DNA from: an uncultured Ruminococcus sp.
GTDB lineage: Bacteria; Bacillota; Clostridia; Oscillospirales; Ruminococcaceae
NCBI GenBank assembly: GCA_900545345.1
Contig: UQYQ01000008.1
Location: 23,257-87,256 of the forward strand
Direction of reading: 5' to 3'
DNA: 64,000 nucleotides
Part shown: positions 35,087-42,678 of the stretch, piece by piece
Position numbering within the stretch: the first letter of the stretch is position 1
Layout of the letters: every line of letters begins with the position of its first letter
Notes under the pieces: model-generated
The model's input: only the letters and a program-made list of their open reading frames with translations
Told to the model about the DNA's origin: nothing
Databases searched by the model: none
Program-made: the position numbers and the translations under genes

Positions 35087-35144
35087 ATTATATACGATAA
35101 TGGTTAAGAAAGCAGTAAAGAAAAGGGTAAAGATTTAGTTAAGA
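35087..35144 (-). promoter_or_regulatory. Response-regulator-type promoter with four direct repeats
   Basis: On the plus strand the repeats read GTTAAGA or GTAAAGA, starting at 35103, 35115, 35127 and 35138 (periods 12, 12, 11). They lie directly upstream of a minus-strand TATAAT (35087-35092) that lacks a good -35. OmpR-family regulators bind such tandem sites in place of a -35. Confidence 0.65.
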
Positions 35145-35181
35145 TTTTTGCGTGGCACCGAAACAAATTAGATTTATTTAT

Positions 35182-35208
35182 AAGGAGGAGGTATCACCGG
35201 CGATTCGC
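35182..35208. repeat. Upstream copy of a GC-rich repeat, GGYATCACYGGCGATTCGC
   Basis: The string GGAGGTATCACCGGCGATTC recurs with small changes at 35286-35312, over the stop codon of the response regulator. The palindromic core is also related to a sequence beside asnB (56008-56030). Confidence 0.45.
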
Positions 35209-35285
35209 TGTATTTTTACTGGTGGTTTATTCTTAAAAATTTTAACCCTCCGTTGCAGGAACTTAAACATATATCTTGCTTTCCA

Positions 35286-35315
35286 AAGGAGGCAGTATCA
35301 CTGGCGATTCGCCAG
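35286..35315. repeat. Second copy of the GC-rich repeat, spanning the regulator stop
   Basis: It contains a perfect palindrome CTGGCG-ATT-CGCCAG (35301-35315). This copy supplies the last codons of the response regulator gene. Confidence 0.45.
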
Positions 35316-35966
35316 TTTGAATCCGATTCCCCAGACAGCTTCAATATAATCTTTATTGCTTGCTTCACGCAGTTTTTTTCTTAAATTGCTGACATGAACT
35401 TTTAATGAGCTTTCCACACAGTCAGGAGTATCCTCGCTGATTTTATCAAGTATTGCAGATTTTGTAATGACCTGTGTCGGATTTTGCATTAACAGTTTTA
35501 AAATGGCGTATTCTGTTTTTGTAAGTCTGACAGTATGTCCCGATACTGTCAATGTGTGTGAATTTATATCTAAACTTAAATCTTCAAAATTAAGCTTAGT
35601 ATCATTTTTATTTGCATTGGCATTGCGAAGTGCAACCGTAATTCTTGCAAGAAGTTCTTTTATATCAAACGGCTTTGTAATGTAGTCTGCCGCACCAGAC
35701 AGCAGTAAATTTACCTTGTCGTTAATATCCACTTTGGCACTTACAACTATTACAGGAATATCTTGAATTTTTTGAAGAACCTCTTCACCATTCAGTCCCG
35801 GAAGCATCAGGTCAAGCAAAATAAGGTCGGGATTATGGGAAGAAAGAAACAGCAGTGCTTCGGTTCCCGAATATGCACGGAAAACCGAATATCCTTCTTT
35901 TGTGAGGACCTCTTCAAGCATATTTCCGATATGTAAATCATCATCGACAATAAGAATGTTTTTCAT
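35298..35966 (-). CDS. OmpR-family response regulator
   Basis: The 222-residue protein has a receiver domain with DDD near residue 8, phospho-acceptor Asp in LILLDLMLPG, and Lys in TKPFDIKEL, followed by a winged-helix Trans_reg_C domain (about 125-222). The start at 35966 gives the canonical MKNILIVDDD; a longer in-frame reading from 36041 has a hydrophobic extension and is rejected. It is upstream of the ABC exporter and histidine kinase. Its last codons lie inside a repeated palindrome. Confidence 0.93.
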   Translation of the reverse strand: MKNILIVDDDLHIGNMLEEVLTKEGYSVFRAYSGTEALLFLSSHNPDLILLDLMLPGLNGEEVLQKIQDIPVIVVSAKVDINDKVNLLLSGAADYITKPFDIKELLARITVALRNANANKNDTKLNFEDLSLDINSHTLTVSGHTVRLTKTEYAILKLLMQNPTQVITKSAILDKISEDTPDCVESSLKVHVSNLRKKLREASNKDYIEAVWGIGFKLANRQ

Positions 35967-36085
35967 TTTAATCACTCTCTTTAATCTGAATTGCTGGAAG
36001 CAGTTTATTAATATTATATATGTTTGTAAGAATAATATCAATTATAAATTGTTAATTATACGAAATATAAAACTTTTGTTCAAAT

Positions 36086-36115
36086 AAAAAACCGGCATCT
36101 TAAATGCCGGTTTTT
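36086..36115. terminator. Bidirectional terminator between ackA and the response regulator region
   Basis: AAAAACCGGCAT pairs perfectly with ATGCCGGTTTTT around a 5-nt loop. Confidence 0.9.
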
Positions 36116-36125
36116 ATCATGTTTT

Positions 36126-37331
36126 TTATAGCGGCTTGTCGGAAATAAGTTCTAATGTGTCCCTTGCAATAAGAAGCTCTTCATTGGTCGGAACAACCCA
36201 AACCTGAACTTTTGAGCCGGGTGTTGAAATTCTTGTTAAAACGCCTCTTTTAGTATTTGCTTCACGGTCAATTTCAATACCGAAGTATTCCATGTCCTGA
36301 CACACTCTTTCTCTTACCTCAGGAGCGTTTTCACCGATTCCTCCTGTGAATATTACAGCGTCAAGACCGTTCATGACTGCAGCATATGAGCCTATATATT
36401 TTTTTATCTGGTAAGTAAGCATTTCTCCTGCTAAATCAGCTCTTTTATCACCTTTTTTAGCGGCAGCAGTAATATCTCTGTTATCAGATGAAATACCTGA
36501 AATGCCGAGAAATCCTGATTTTTTATTCATATATTCACTCATCTCATTAGGAGTAAAACCATGCTTGTTCTGGACAAATGTAACAGCTGAAGGATCAACA
36601 GAACCTGTTCTTGTACCCATAAGAACACCGTCAAGAGGTGTAAATCCCATTGATGTGTCAATTGATTTTCCGCCGTTTACTGCTGTGATAGATGAGCCGT
36701 TTCCTAAGTGGCATGAAACGATTTTTAAATCTCTGATGTCTGTATCAAGTGCTTTTGCAAGTGCAGCTGTGACAAATCTGTGTGATGTTCCGTGGAAACC
36801 GTATTTTCTGACTGAGTAGTTTTTGTAGTCTTCATATGGAAGCCCGAACATATACGCTTTAGGAGGCATTGTCTGATGAAAAGCTGTATCGAACACAACA
36901 ACCTGAGGAACATCTTCCGGAATAACCTTTTTGCATGCCCTTAATGCTAATGCGTGTGGGTGGTTGTGAACAGGAGCAAGCTCTGCCAAAGAATCGATTT
37001 TGTCAATTACTTCGTCTGTTGCAATACAGGTTTTGTTGAAGACTTCGGCACCTTGCACAATTCTGTGTCCTACAGCAGATATTTCAGCCATAGATTTTAT
37101 CACTGAAGCATCACCCTGTGTCAATACTTCAACGAGCTTTTCAAAAGCTTCTGTGTGAGTCGGAAAATCACAATCTTCATCGATAGATCTTTTGTCGAAA
37201 GTTTTGTGAGATATGTGACCGTCTATACCGATACGGTCACAGTTACCTTTAGCGATGACTGTTTCGTCTTCCATATCAAGAAGCTGATATTTAAGTGATG
37301 AGCTTCCTGCATTAACTACTAGAATTTTCAT
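36126..37331 (-). CDS. ackA: Acetate kinase
   Basis: The 401-residue enzyme makes ATP from acetyl phosphate, the main energy-yielding step of acetate fermentation. Motifs: N-terminal NAGSSSLKYQL, phosphate-binding FDTAFHQTMP, VSCHLGNGSS and C-terminal FTGGIGENAPEVR. AAGGAGAA precedes the ATG. It is divergent from tmcAL, an association frequent in Firmicutes. No pta is in the window. Confidence 0.97.
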   Translation of the reverse strand: MKILVVNAGSSSLKYQLLDMEDETVIAKGNCDRIGIDGHISHKTFDKRSIDEDCDFPTHTEAFEKLVEVLTQGDASVIKSMAEISAVGHRIVQGAEVFNKTCIATDEVIDKIDSLAELAPVHNHPHALALRACKKVIPEDVPQVVVFDTAFHQTMPPKAYMFGLPYEDYKNYSVRKYGFHGTSHRFVTAALAKALDTDIRDLKIVSCHLGNGSSITAVNGGKSIDTSMGFTPLDGVLMGTRTGSVDPSAVTFVQNKHGFTPNEMSEYMNKKSGFLGISGISSDNRDITAAAKKGDKRADLAGEMLTYQIKKYIGSYAAVMNGLDAVIFTGGIGENAPEVRERVCQDMEYFGIEIDREANTKRGVLTRISTPGSKVQVWVVPTNEELLIARDTLELISDKPL

Positions 37332-37508
37332 AATTCTTTCTCCTTTTGCATTTATATAATTTTGTATACTTGACTTATACTATTATTATATAATATAATA
37401 TAATAAAACAAATTTCAAGGTTTTAACAAGAATTTTAGTAATTTTTTATAAGATATATAAAGTATATTCAAAATCGGATATTTATATATTATTTTTGAGG
37501 AACAGATA

Positions 37509-38684
37509 ATGATTACTTCAATTATTTCCGAATACAATCCGTTTCATAACGGACATAAATATCAAATCCAAAAGGCCAGGGAAAAGGGCGCCTCACATAT
37601 AGTTTCCATCATGAGCGGTAATGTTGTTCAGCGCGGTGACACAGCAATATATTCAAAACACTTCAGGGCAAGACAGGCATTGCTCGGCGGAGCGGATTTG
37701 GTTATTGAGCTTCCCGCACCTTTTTGTATTTCTTCGGCTGAGGGGTTTGCGAAAAACGGAGTTTATATTGCAGATGCTATAGGCAGTGATTCTCTTTGTT
37801 TCGGATGCGAGTGTGATGATTCAGAACTGCTTTATAAAGCGTCGGAATTTTCTTGCCGGCTTTCTGAGTCGGAAAACGGTGAGGAGTCAGAAATTCTGAA
37901 AGGATTTCTTAAAGAGGGAAATTCATATCCTTTAGCTTTATCTAAAACAGCAGAAACTCTATATAATAAACAGGTTGCTGAAATTTTTAAAGGACCGAAT
38001 AATGTTTTGGCAATTGAGTATTTAAAGGCTTTAAATAATACTAATATGAAATCTGTTCCTATTTTAAGAAAAGGCGCAGACCATGATGATAATACTTTAT
38101 GCGGTGAGTTTGCCAGTGCGTCAAAAATAAGGGAACTTTTAAAAAGCGGTTTTATTGATGAAAGCCTGTTGCCTTATAAAGCAGATTTCAGTACAATTCG
38201 TGACATAAAAAATATGGAAAGAGGAATTCTTTTCAGTCTTAATAAAATGAATAGGAAAGAGTTAATAAAGGTTCCTGACTGCAATAAAGATATAGCAGAC
38301 AGAATAGCCAAGGCACTCAAGGTTTCAAAAAGCTATGATGAGCTTATTTTTAATACAAAAACTAAAGCATTCACATTAGCACGAATAAGAAGAGTGATTA
38401 TGTATGCTGTTTTGGGTATTAGAAACAGTGATTTTGAACTTGTTCCTTATGCGAGAGTTTTAGCATTTAATGACAGGGGAGCGGAAATTTTATCAAAGGC
38501 TAAAGGGCTTTCAAAAATAGATATTTCAACTTCGCTCAAAGAACTTGAATCAAAAAGTGAAAATAACAAGAGGCTGGCTCGGCTTGATTTGATAACAAGC
38601 AATTTTGCATTGATGTGTCAAAAAGATTTAAGCGACCAGCCGAATGAATATTCAGTTAAAATACAAAAAACAAATATTAAATAA
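37509..38684 (+). CDS. tmcAL: tRNA(Met) cytidine acetate ligase (TmcAL/YlbM)
   Basis: The 391-residue nucleotidyltransferase-fold enzyme activates acetate with ATP and acetylates C34 of elongator tRNA-Met (ac4C). The N-terminal signature EYNPFHNGHKYQI carries the HxGH motif; QRGDTAIYSKHFRA and GGADLVIELP are family-typical. It is divergent from acetate kinase, so genes that make and use acetate are adjacent. TGAGGAAC lies just before the ATG. The C-terminal RNA-binding region is full length. Confidence 0.93.
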   Translation: MITSIISEYNPFHNGHKYQIQKAREKGASHIVSIMSGNVVQRGDTAIYSKHFRARQALLGGADLVIELPAPFCISSAEGFAKNGVYIADAIGSDSLCFGCECDDSELLYKASEFSCRLSESENGEESEILKGFLKEGNSYPLALSKTAETLYNKQVAEIFKGPNNVLAIEYLKALNNTNMKSVPILRKGADHDDNTLCGEFASASKIRELLKSGFIDESLLPYKADFSTIRDIKNMERGILFSLNKMNRKELIKVPDCNKDIADRIAKALKVSKSYDELIFNTKTKAFTLARIRRVIMYAVLGIRNSDFELVPYARVLAFNDRGAEILSKAKGLSKIDISTSLKELESKSENNKRLARLDLITSNFALMCQKDLSDQPNEYSVKIQKTNIK

Positions 38685-38713
38685 GAATATAAGTTTGAAA
38701 GGATGGAATTTTT

Positions 38714-39640
38714 ATGGAATTTAAAGAGATTGATTATGATTATTTCGGAAAATGCTTAGAACTAAAAAACAATAAATGTTCTATGCTTATTATGATTGAA
38801 AAAGGACCCAGAATAATTTCATTTAAACTTTTAGGTAAAGAAAATATTATGTGCGAGGACAAGAGCGAACAGACTGTTATGACAGGCGGGAAGTTTGCTC
38901 AAATGTTCGGTGATGACAAGTGGTTTATTTACGGCGGACACAGATTATGGGTTTCACCGGAACATGACCCTAAGAGTTATTATCCGGACAATAAAAATGT
39001 AAGCTATGTTATCGAAGGGAATACGGTCACATTAACACCGCCTCCTCAGGTTGAAACTGATATGCAGTTTTCTATGATAATTGAATTTTCAGAAGCTGAC
39101 GCTAAGGCGTCGGTTACCCATAGAATACAGAATATAGGAAAATCTGATATGACGATTTCACCTTGGGCGATGACTGTTGTCGATAAGAACGCAGTTTCTA
39201 TTATGCCTCAGTCAGAAAAACAGACAGGACTTCTGTCAAACAGAAACTTCACTGTTTGGCCTTATACTGATTTGACAGATAACAGATTATATATAGGTAA
39301 TAAATATCTGACGCTGTGTCAGGTTCCGGGTGCTGAAACTAACATAAAAATCGGTTTTAACGATGATAAGGGCTGGCTTGCAAGTCTTAATAAAGGTCAG
39401 TTGTTTATAAAGAGATTTCCTTTTTTCGAGGGTGCTGATTACCCTGATAATAACTGCAATTGTGAGGTTTTCACAAACTTTTTTATGATGGAAATCGAAT
39501 CATTGGGAGAGCTAAAAACTATAAAACCGTCTGAAACCGTAACTCATGTTGAGAACTGGGAGCTTGTTTCCTGTGATGATACATTTGACAGACGGGATGA
39601 TAAATCAATAGACAAATTTGTTAAAAAGTATATTGGATAA
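38714..39640 (+). CDS. Galactose-mutarotase-like fold protein (DUF4380-like)
   Basis: The 308-residue protein is rich in beta strands and has the feel of the aldose-epimerase/mutarotase superfamily: YGGHRLWVSPEHDPKSYYPDN, an epimerase-like active-site loop, and SPWAMTVV. Catalytic residues for mutarotase activity are not certain, so an enzymatic role is inferred only from fold. GAAAGGATGG precedes the ATG. It lies 29 nt after tmcAL and 3 nt before a GNAT gene, probably in one operon. Confidence 0.7.
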   Translation: MEFKEIDYDYFGKCLELKNNKCSMLIMIEKGPRIISFKLLGKENIMCEDKSEQTVMTGGKFAQMFGDDKWFIYGGHRLWVSPEHDPKSYYPDNKNVSYVIEGNTVTLTPPPQVETDMQFSMIIEFSEADAKASVTHRIQNIGKSDMTISPWAMTVVDKNAVSIMPQSEKQTGLLSNRNFTVWPYTDLTDNRLYIGNKYLTLCQVPGAETNIKIGFNDDKGWLASLNKGQLFIKRFPFFEGADYPDNNCNCEVFTNFFMMEIESLGELKTIKPSETVTHVENWELVSCDDTFDRRDDKSIDKFVKKYIG

Positions 39641-39643
39641 TTT

Positions 39644-40219
39644 ATGAAGATAAAAGTTTTAGATAAAAACGAAATAGAAAAAATTTATAAAGAACACCTG
39701 ATAAATGATTTTCCGAAAGACGAATTGAAGCCTCTTGAATATATAAATAAGATGCACGATTTGTCAAAATACGAATGCTTCGGCTTCTATGACAAGGATT
39801 TGCTTGTAGGTTATGCATATATGGTTATTCCCGATGATTCGGATATAAGACTTCTTGATTATTTTGCTGTGATAAAGGAATTTCGCAATAACGGAATAGG
39901 CGGGGATTGTCTTAAAGCTTTAAATGAATATTACAAGCATTTAAGCTGTGTCATATTGGAGTCTGAGCATCCCGATTATTCAAAAGACGACAGTGACAGA
40001 AAAATTCGAGAAAGACGATTAGAATTTTATAAGAGAAACGGTTTGATTCAAACGGAAATAACTACTTTTGTAGGCGGTGTGTATTATACAATATTTTGCA
40101 TGGAATGTTCTGAGCTGATTGATGAAATCGATATAAAATCAGCGATTGAGAAGATTTATAACACCATGTTTAAAGTCAAAAAAGTGCCGAGCTCGGTTCG
40201 TCTTTGGAGTATTTTATAA
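39644..40219 (+). CDS. GNAT family N-acetyltransferase
   Basis: A 191-residue GNAT-fold protein. The acetyl-CoA-binding motif A is visible as DYFAVIKEFRNNGIGGDCL (R/Q-x-x-G-x-G/A), followed by an acidic strand VILESEHP. It probably acetylates an amine; the substrate is unknown. It starts 3 nt after the preceding stop, so it is likely translationally coupled. Confidence 0.85.
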   Translation: MKIKVLDKNEIEKIYKEHLINDFPKDELKPLEYINKMHDLSKYECFGFYDKDLLVGYAYMVIPDDSDIRLLDYFAVIKEFRNNGIGGDCLKALNEYYKHLSCVILESEHPDYSKDDSDRKIRERRLEFYKRNGLIQTEITTFVGGVYYTIFCMECSELIDEIDIKSAIEKIYNTMFKVKKVPSSVRLWSIL

Positions 40220-40266
40220 GCAACAAACGCACATTGTAAGAAGGGCTTGCCCTGCGGAGGATAAAT

Positions 40267-41085
40267 ATGAGATTTCGTCCATGTATTGATATTCATAACG
40301 GAAAGGTTAAGCAAATTGTCGGCTCAAGTCTTTGCGATGGTGAGTCGGGATTTAAAGGCTCTTTTGCACAGGAGAACTTTATATCTGAAAAAAACGCCGA
40401 TTATTTTGCAAGGCTTTATAAAAGCTTCAGTCTTTTCGGAGGGCACATTATTTTGCTCAATAAACGGGGAACAAATGAATATAATGATGACTTAAAACAA
40501 GCCGAGCTTGCTTTTAAAGTTTTTCCTTACGGGCTTCAAGTCGGCGGAGGAGTCACTTGTGAAAATGCATCTGACTTTATCAGTATGGGTGCAAGTCATA
40601 TAATTGTTACTTCATATGTATTTAAAGACGGCGTTGTTAATATGGAAAACTTAAAACTGCTTGTTAATGCTGTTTCAAAAGATAAAATTGTACTTGATTT
40701 ATCATGCAGAAAGCGTGACGGGAAATATTATATAGTTACAGACAGATGGCAGAACTTCACTGATGTTGAGGTTAATAAAGAAGTTTTTATTTTACTTTAT
40801 CAGTATTGCGATGAGTTTTTGGTTCACGCTGTTGATGTTGAGGGAAAGAGTTCGGGAATAGATACAGAGCTTTTGTCAGTCCTTTCAGATGCTGCTGAAG
40901 GGTTATATAAAAAATATGAGATTAATAAAAATATTATAACTTATGCCGGTGGAATATCTTCGGTTGATGATATAAATATAATTGACAAAATAGGAAAAGG
41001 AAGAATTGATTTTACAATCGGCTCATCGCTTGATTTGTTCGGAGGTAATATTAAATTCGATTATGTGTCAGGGTTCAATAAATGA
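40267..41085 (+). CDS. hisA: ProFAR isomerase HisA, eukaryote-type
   Basis: The 272-residue TIM-barrel enzyme fits the eukaryotic HIS6-like branch: RFRPCIDIHNGKVKQIVG, LLNKRGTNEYND, GLQVGGGVTCENA, VLDLSCRKRDGKYYIVTDRWQ and AGGISSVDD. It isomerises ProFAR to PRFAR in histidine synthesis. The catalytic Asp in CIDIHNG is present. Bacterial HisA is about 245 residues and different in sequence, so transfer or an old paralogue is likely. No other his gene is nearby. GGAGG precedes the ATG by 6 nt. Confidence 0.85.
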   Translation: MRFRPCIDIHNGKVKQIVGSSLCDGESGFKGSFAQENFISEKNADYFARLYKSFSLFGGHIILLNKRGTNEYNDDLKQAELAFKVFPYGLQVGGGVTCENASDFISMGASHIIVTSYVFKDGVVNMENLKLLVNAVSKDKIVLDLSCRKRDGKYYIVTDRWQNFTDVEVNKEVFILLYQYCDEFLVHAVDVEGKSSGIDTELLSVLSDAAEGLYKKYEINKNIITYAGGISSVDDINIIDKIGKGRIDFTIGSSLDLFGGNIKFDYVSGFNK

Positions 41086-41191
41086 TTTTACTTAAAAAAT
41101 AATATATTCTTTTAATTATGTGATATACTTGATTTTTTGTTAAATTTAGGGTAGAATAATTTCAGGAGAATGAAAAAATGGAGGACTAAGT

Positions 41192-42088
41192 ATGCAGAGT
41201 TTTTTTCGGAATATTTGGGTAAAGAGAGTAATCTCATTAATAAATTTAGCTTATGTTGCTGTTATTGCAATATTGACATACGCTACATTTTTGTATGAGC
41301 TTGAATTTAAAGAGGGTGCACAATTTTCGTTTTTGCTTGTATATGTAATTGCAAGCGGTGTTTTTCTGACACTTATGCTTCTGACGAAAGATGAGTTTAT
41401 TACAAAAGTAGTAGGTGTTCTGCTTCCGCCGCTTATATTCTTTTTCGTTATATTTAACCTGGGTGACTGGGTATTGATTATTCCTGCGTTTATTGTTGCT
41501 GTTGTTATATTTTTTGCAGCATCGAATAACGAAACTCTGAAGGTTATTTTGGGAACGGTTTATCTGCTTTTGTATGTACTCGGACTGATAATTTTCTTTG
41601 TAATAAATTTCTTGTTCGGCGGTTCTAATGTTGAAACTAAGCTTGATTCTAATCTAGCCAATTCACCTGAGGTTTATACAATGTATTCTGAGCAGATTGA
41701 CGCTATAAACAGGGTTAACTTCAAAACAACGGCCAATACCGGAAGCGACTCTGATTTTGCGAAAGATGCAAACGGTAATTATATTGATAATACAATTTCC
41801 CCTGACGGTAAAATGCAGTTTTATGTTGCGGATGTTCAGGATAATAATGTAGGCAAGGTTACTCTTTATGTTGTACCATACGGACAGGACAAAAACTTTA
41901 AGTTTTTCAGTCTGAAGCAAAAGGGTATAAAGAAGACGGTCTACAATTTTGAACGAGGTGAAGTGCCTTTAGTTGCGTGGAAAGATAATAACACGATTGA
42001 ATATCAGGCAAAGGGAAGTTCAAAGGTTGAAGAAACATATGTTGTCTTACCTGAAAAGAACTATTTAGAATTTTTGGGAATAAGTTAA
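41192..42088 (+). CDS. Membrane protein of unknown function with extracytoplasmic C-domain
   Basis: The 298-residue protein has about five membrane helices in its first 150 residues and then a soluble domain (about 155-298) likely outside the cell. I recognise no family motif. TGGAGGA precedes the ATG. It stands alone between hisA and spoVS, 106 nt after hisA and 118 nt before spoVS. The C-terminal region contains Asn/Asp-rich turns (DAKDANGNYIDNTISPDGKM, 20 shown), perhaps metal-binding, but this is not a proven motif. Confidence 0.6.
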   Translation: MQSFFRNIWVKRVISLINLAYVAVIAILTYATFLYELEFKEGAQFSFLLVYVIASGVFLTLMLLTKDEFITKVVGVLLPPLIFFFVIFNLGDWVLIIPAFIVAVVIFFAASNNETLKVILGTVYLLLYVLGLIIFFVINFLFGGSNVETKLDSNLANSPEVYTMYSEQIDAINRVNFKTTANTGSDSDFAKDANGNYIDNTISPDGKMQFYVADVQDNNVGKVTLYVVPYGQDKNFKFFSLKQKGIKKTVYNFERGEVPLVAWKDNNTIEYQAKGSSKVEETYVVLPEKNYLEFLGIS

Positions 42089-42146
42089 TTTAATAATCAT
42101 TTCAGCATTAAAATTTCATTAAATTAAACAGCGGGCTTAAAAATAC

Positions 42147-42174
42147 TTGATTTTTTTTATAAAATATGTATAAT
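42147..42174 (+). promoter_or_regulatory. Promoter of spoVS
   Basis: TTGATT (42147-42152), 16-bp spacer, TATAAT (42169-42174). Confidence 0.5.
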
Positions 42175-42206
42175 AATATTATAACATATATGGTCGGAGG
42201 TTAACT

Positions 42207-42467
42207 ATGGAAGTATTAAAAGTATCTTCACAATCGATTCCTAATTCTGTTGCAGGTGCTATTGCAGGGGTGATTCGTGAGAAAGGTGCAGTAGAGGTAC
42301 AAGCAGTCGGAGCAGGTGCCACAAACCAGGCAATAAAGGCTATTGCAATCTCAAGAGGCTTTTTATCACCGATAGGTATTGAACTGATTTGTTTACCGGC
42401 TTTCGCAGATGTAGAGATTCACGGTGAAAAAAGAACAGCTATCAAGCTTGTTTGTCAGGCAAAATAA
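42207..42467 (+). CDS. spoVS: Stage V sporulation protein S
   Basis: The 86-residue nucleic-acid-binding protein is highly conserved (MEVLKVSSQS, GAVEVQAVGAGATNQAIKAI, FADVEIHGEKRTAI). In Bacillus it affects the sporulation/septation decision, but it also occurs in non-sporulating bacteria. GGTCGGAGG precedes the ATG. Together with spoIIID at 45471-45737 it supports an endospore-forming ancestry. Confidence 0.97.
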   Translation: MEVLKVSSQSIPNSVAGAIAGVIREKGAVEVQAVGAGATNQAIKAIAISRGFLSPIGIELICLPAFADVEIHGEKRTAIKLVCQAK

Positions 42468-42501
42468 TAAGTTTTGGGAAATTTATTTTTGTATTTATAA
42501 G

Positions 42502-42548
42502 AGGATATTAGCACAGTTATTGTTTTGTTTGCTGATATCCTTTTATTT
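42502..42548 (+). terminator. Terminator after spoVS
   Basis: AGGATATTAGC (42502-42512) pairs with GCTGATATCCT (42531-42541), followed by TTTATTT. Confidence 0.75.
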
Positions 42549-42621
42549 AGTTTTTATATAATTTTATGATTGAACCGAAAGTTTAACGCTATATTTATAA
42601 TTGGTTTTAATACGCAAATAC

Positions 42622-42650
42622 AAAAGGCTTTGGATTAACCAAAGCCTTTT
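42622..42650. terminator. Terminator serving glgP on the minus strand
   Basis: AAAAGGCTTTGG and CCAAAGCCTTTT form a perfect 12-bp stem. Confidence 0.85.
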
Positions 42651-42678
42651 AATTATAGTTTAATTTTAGAGAATAAAG

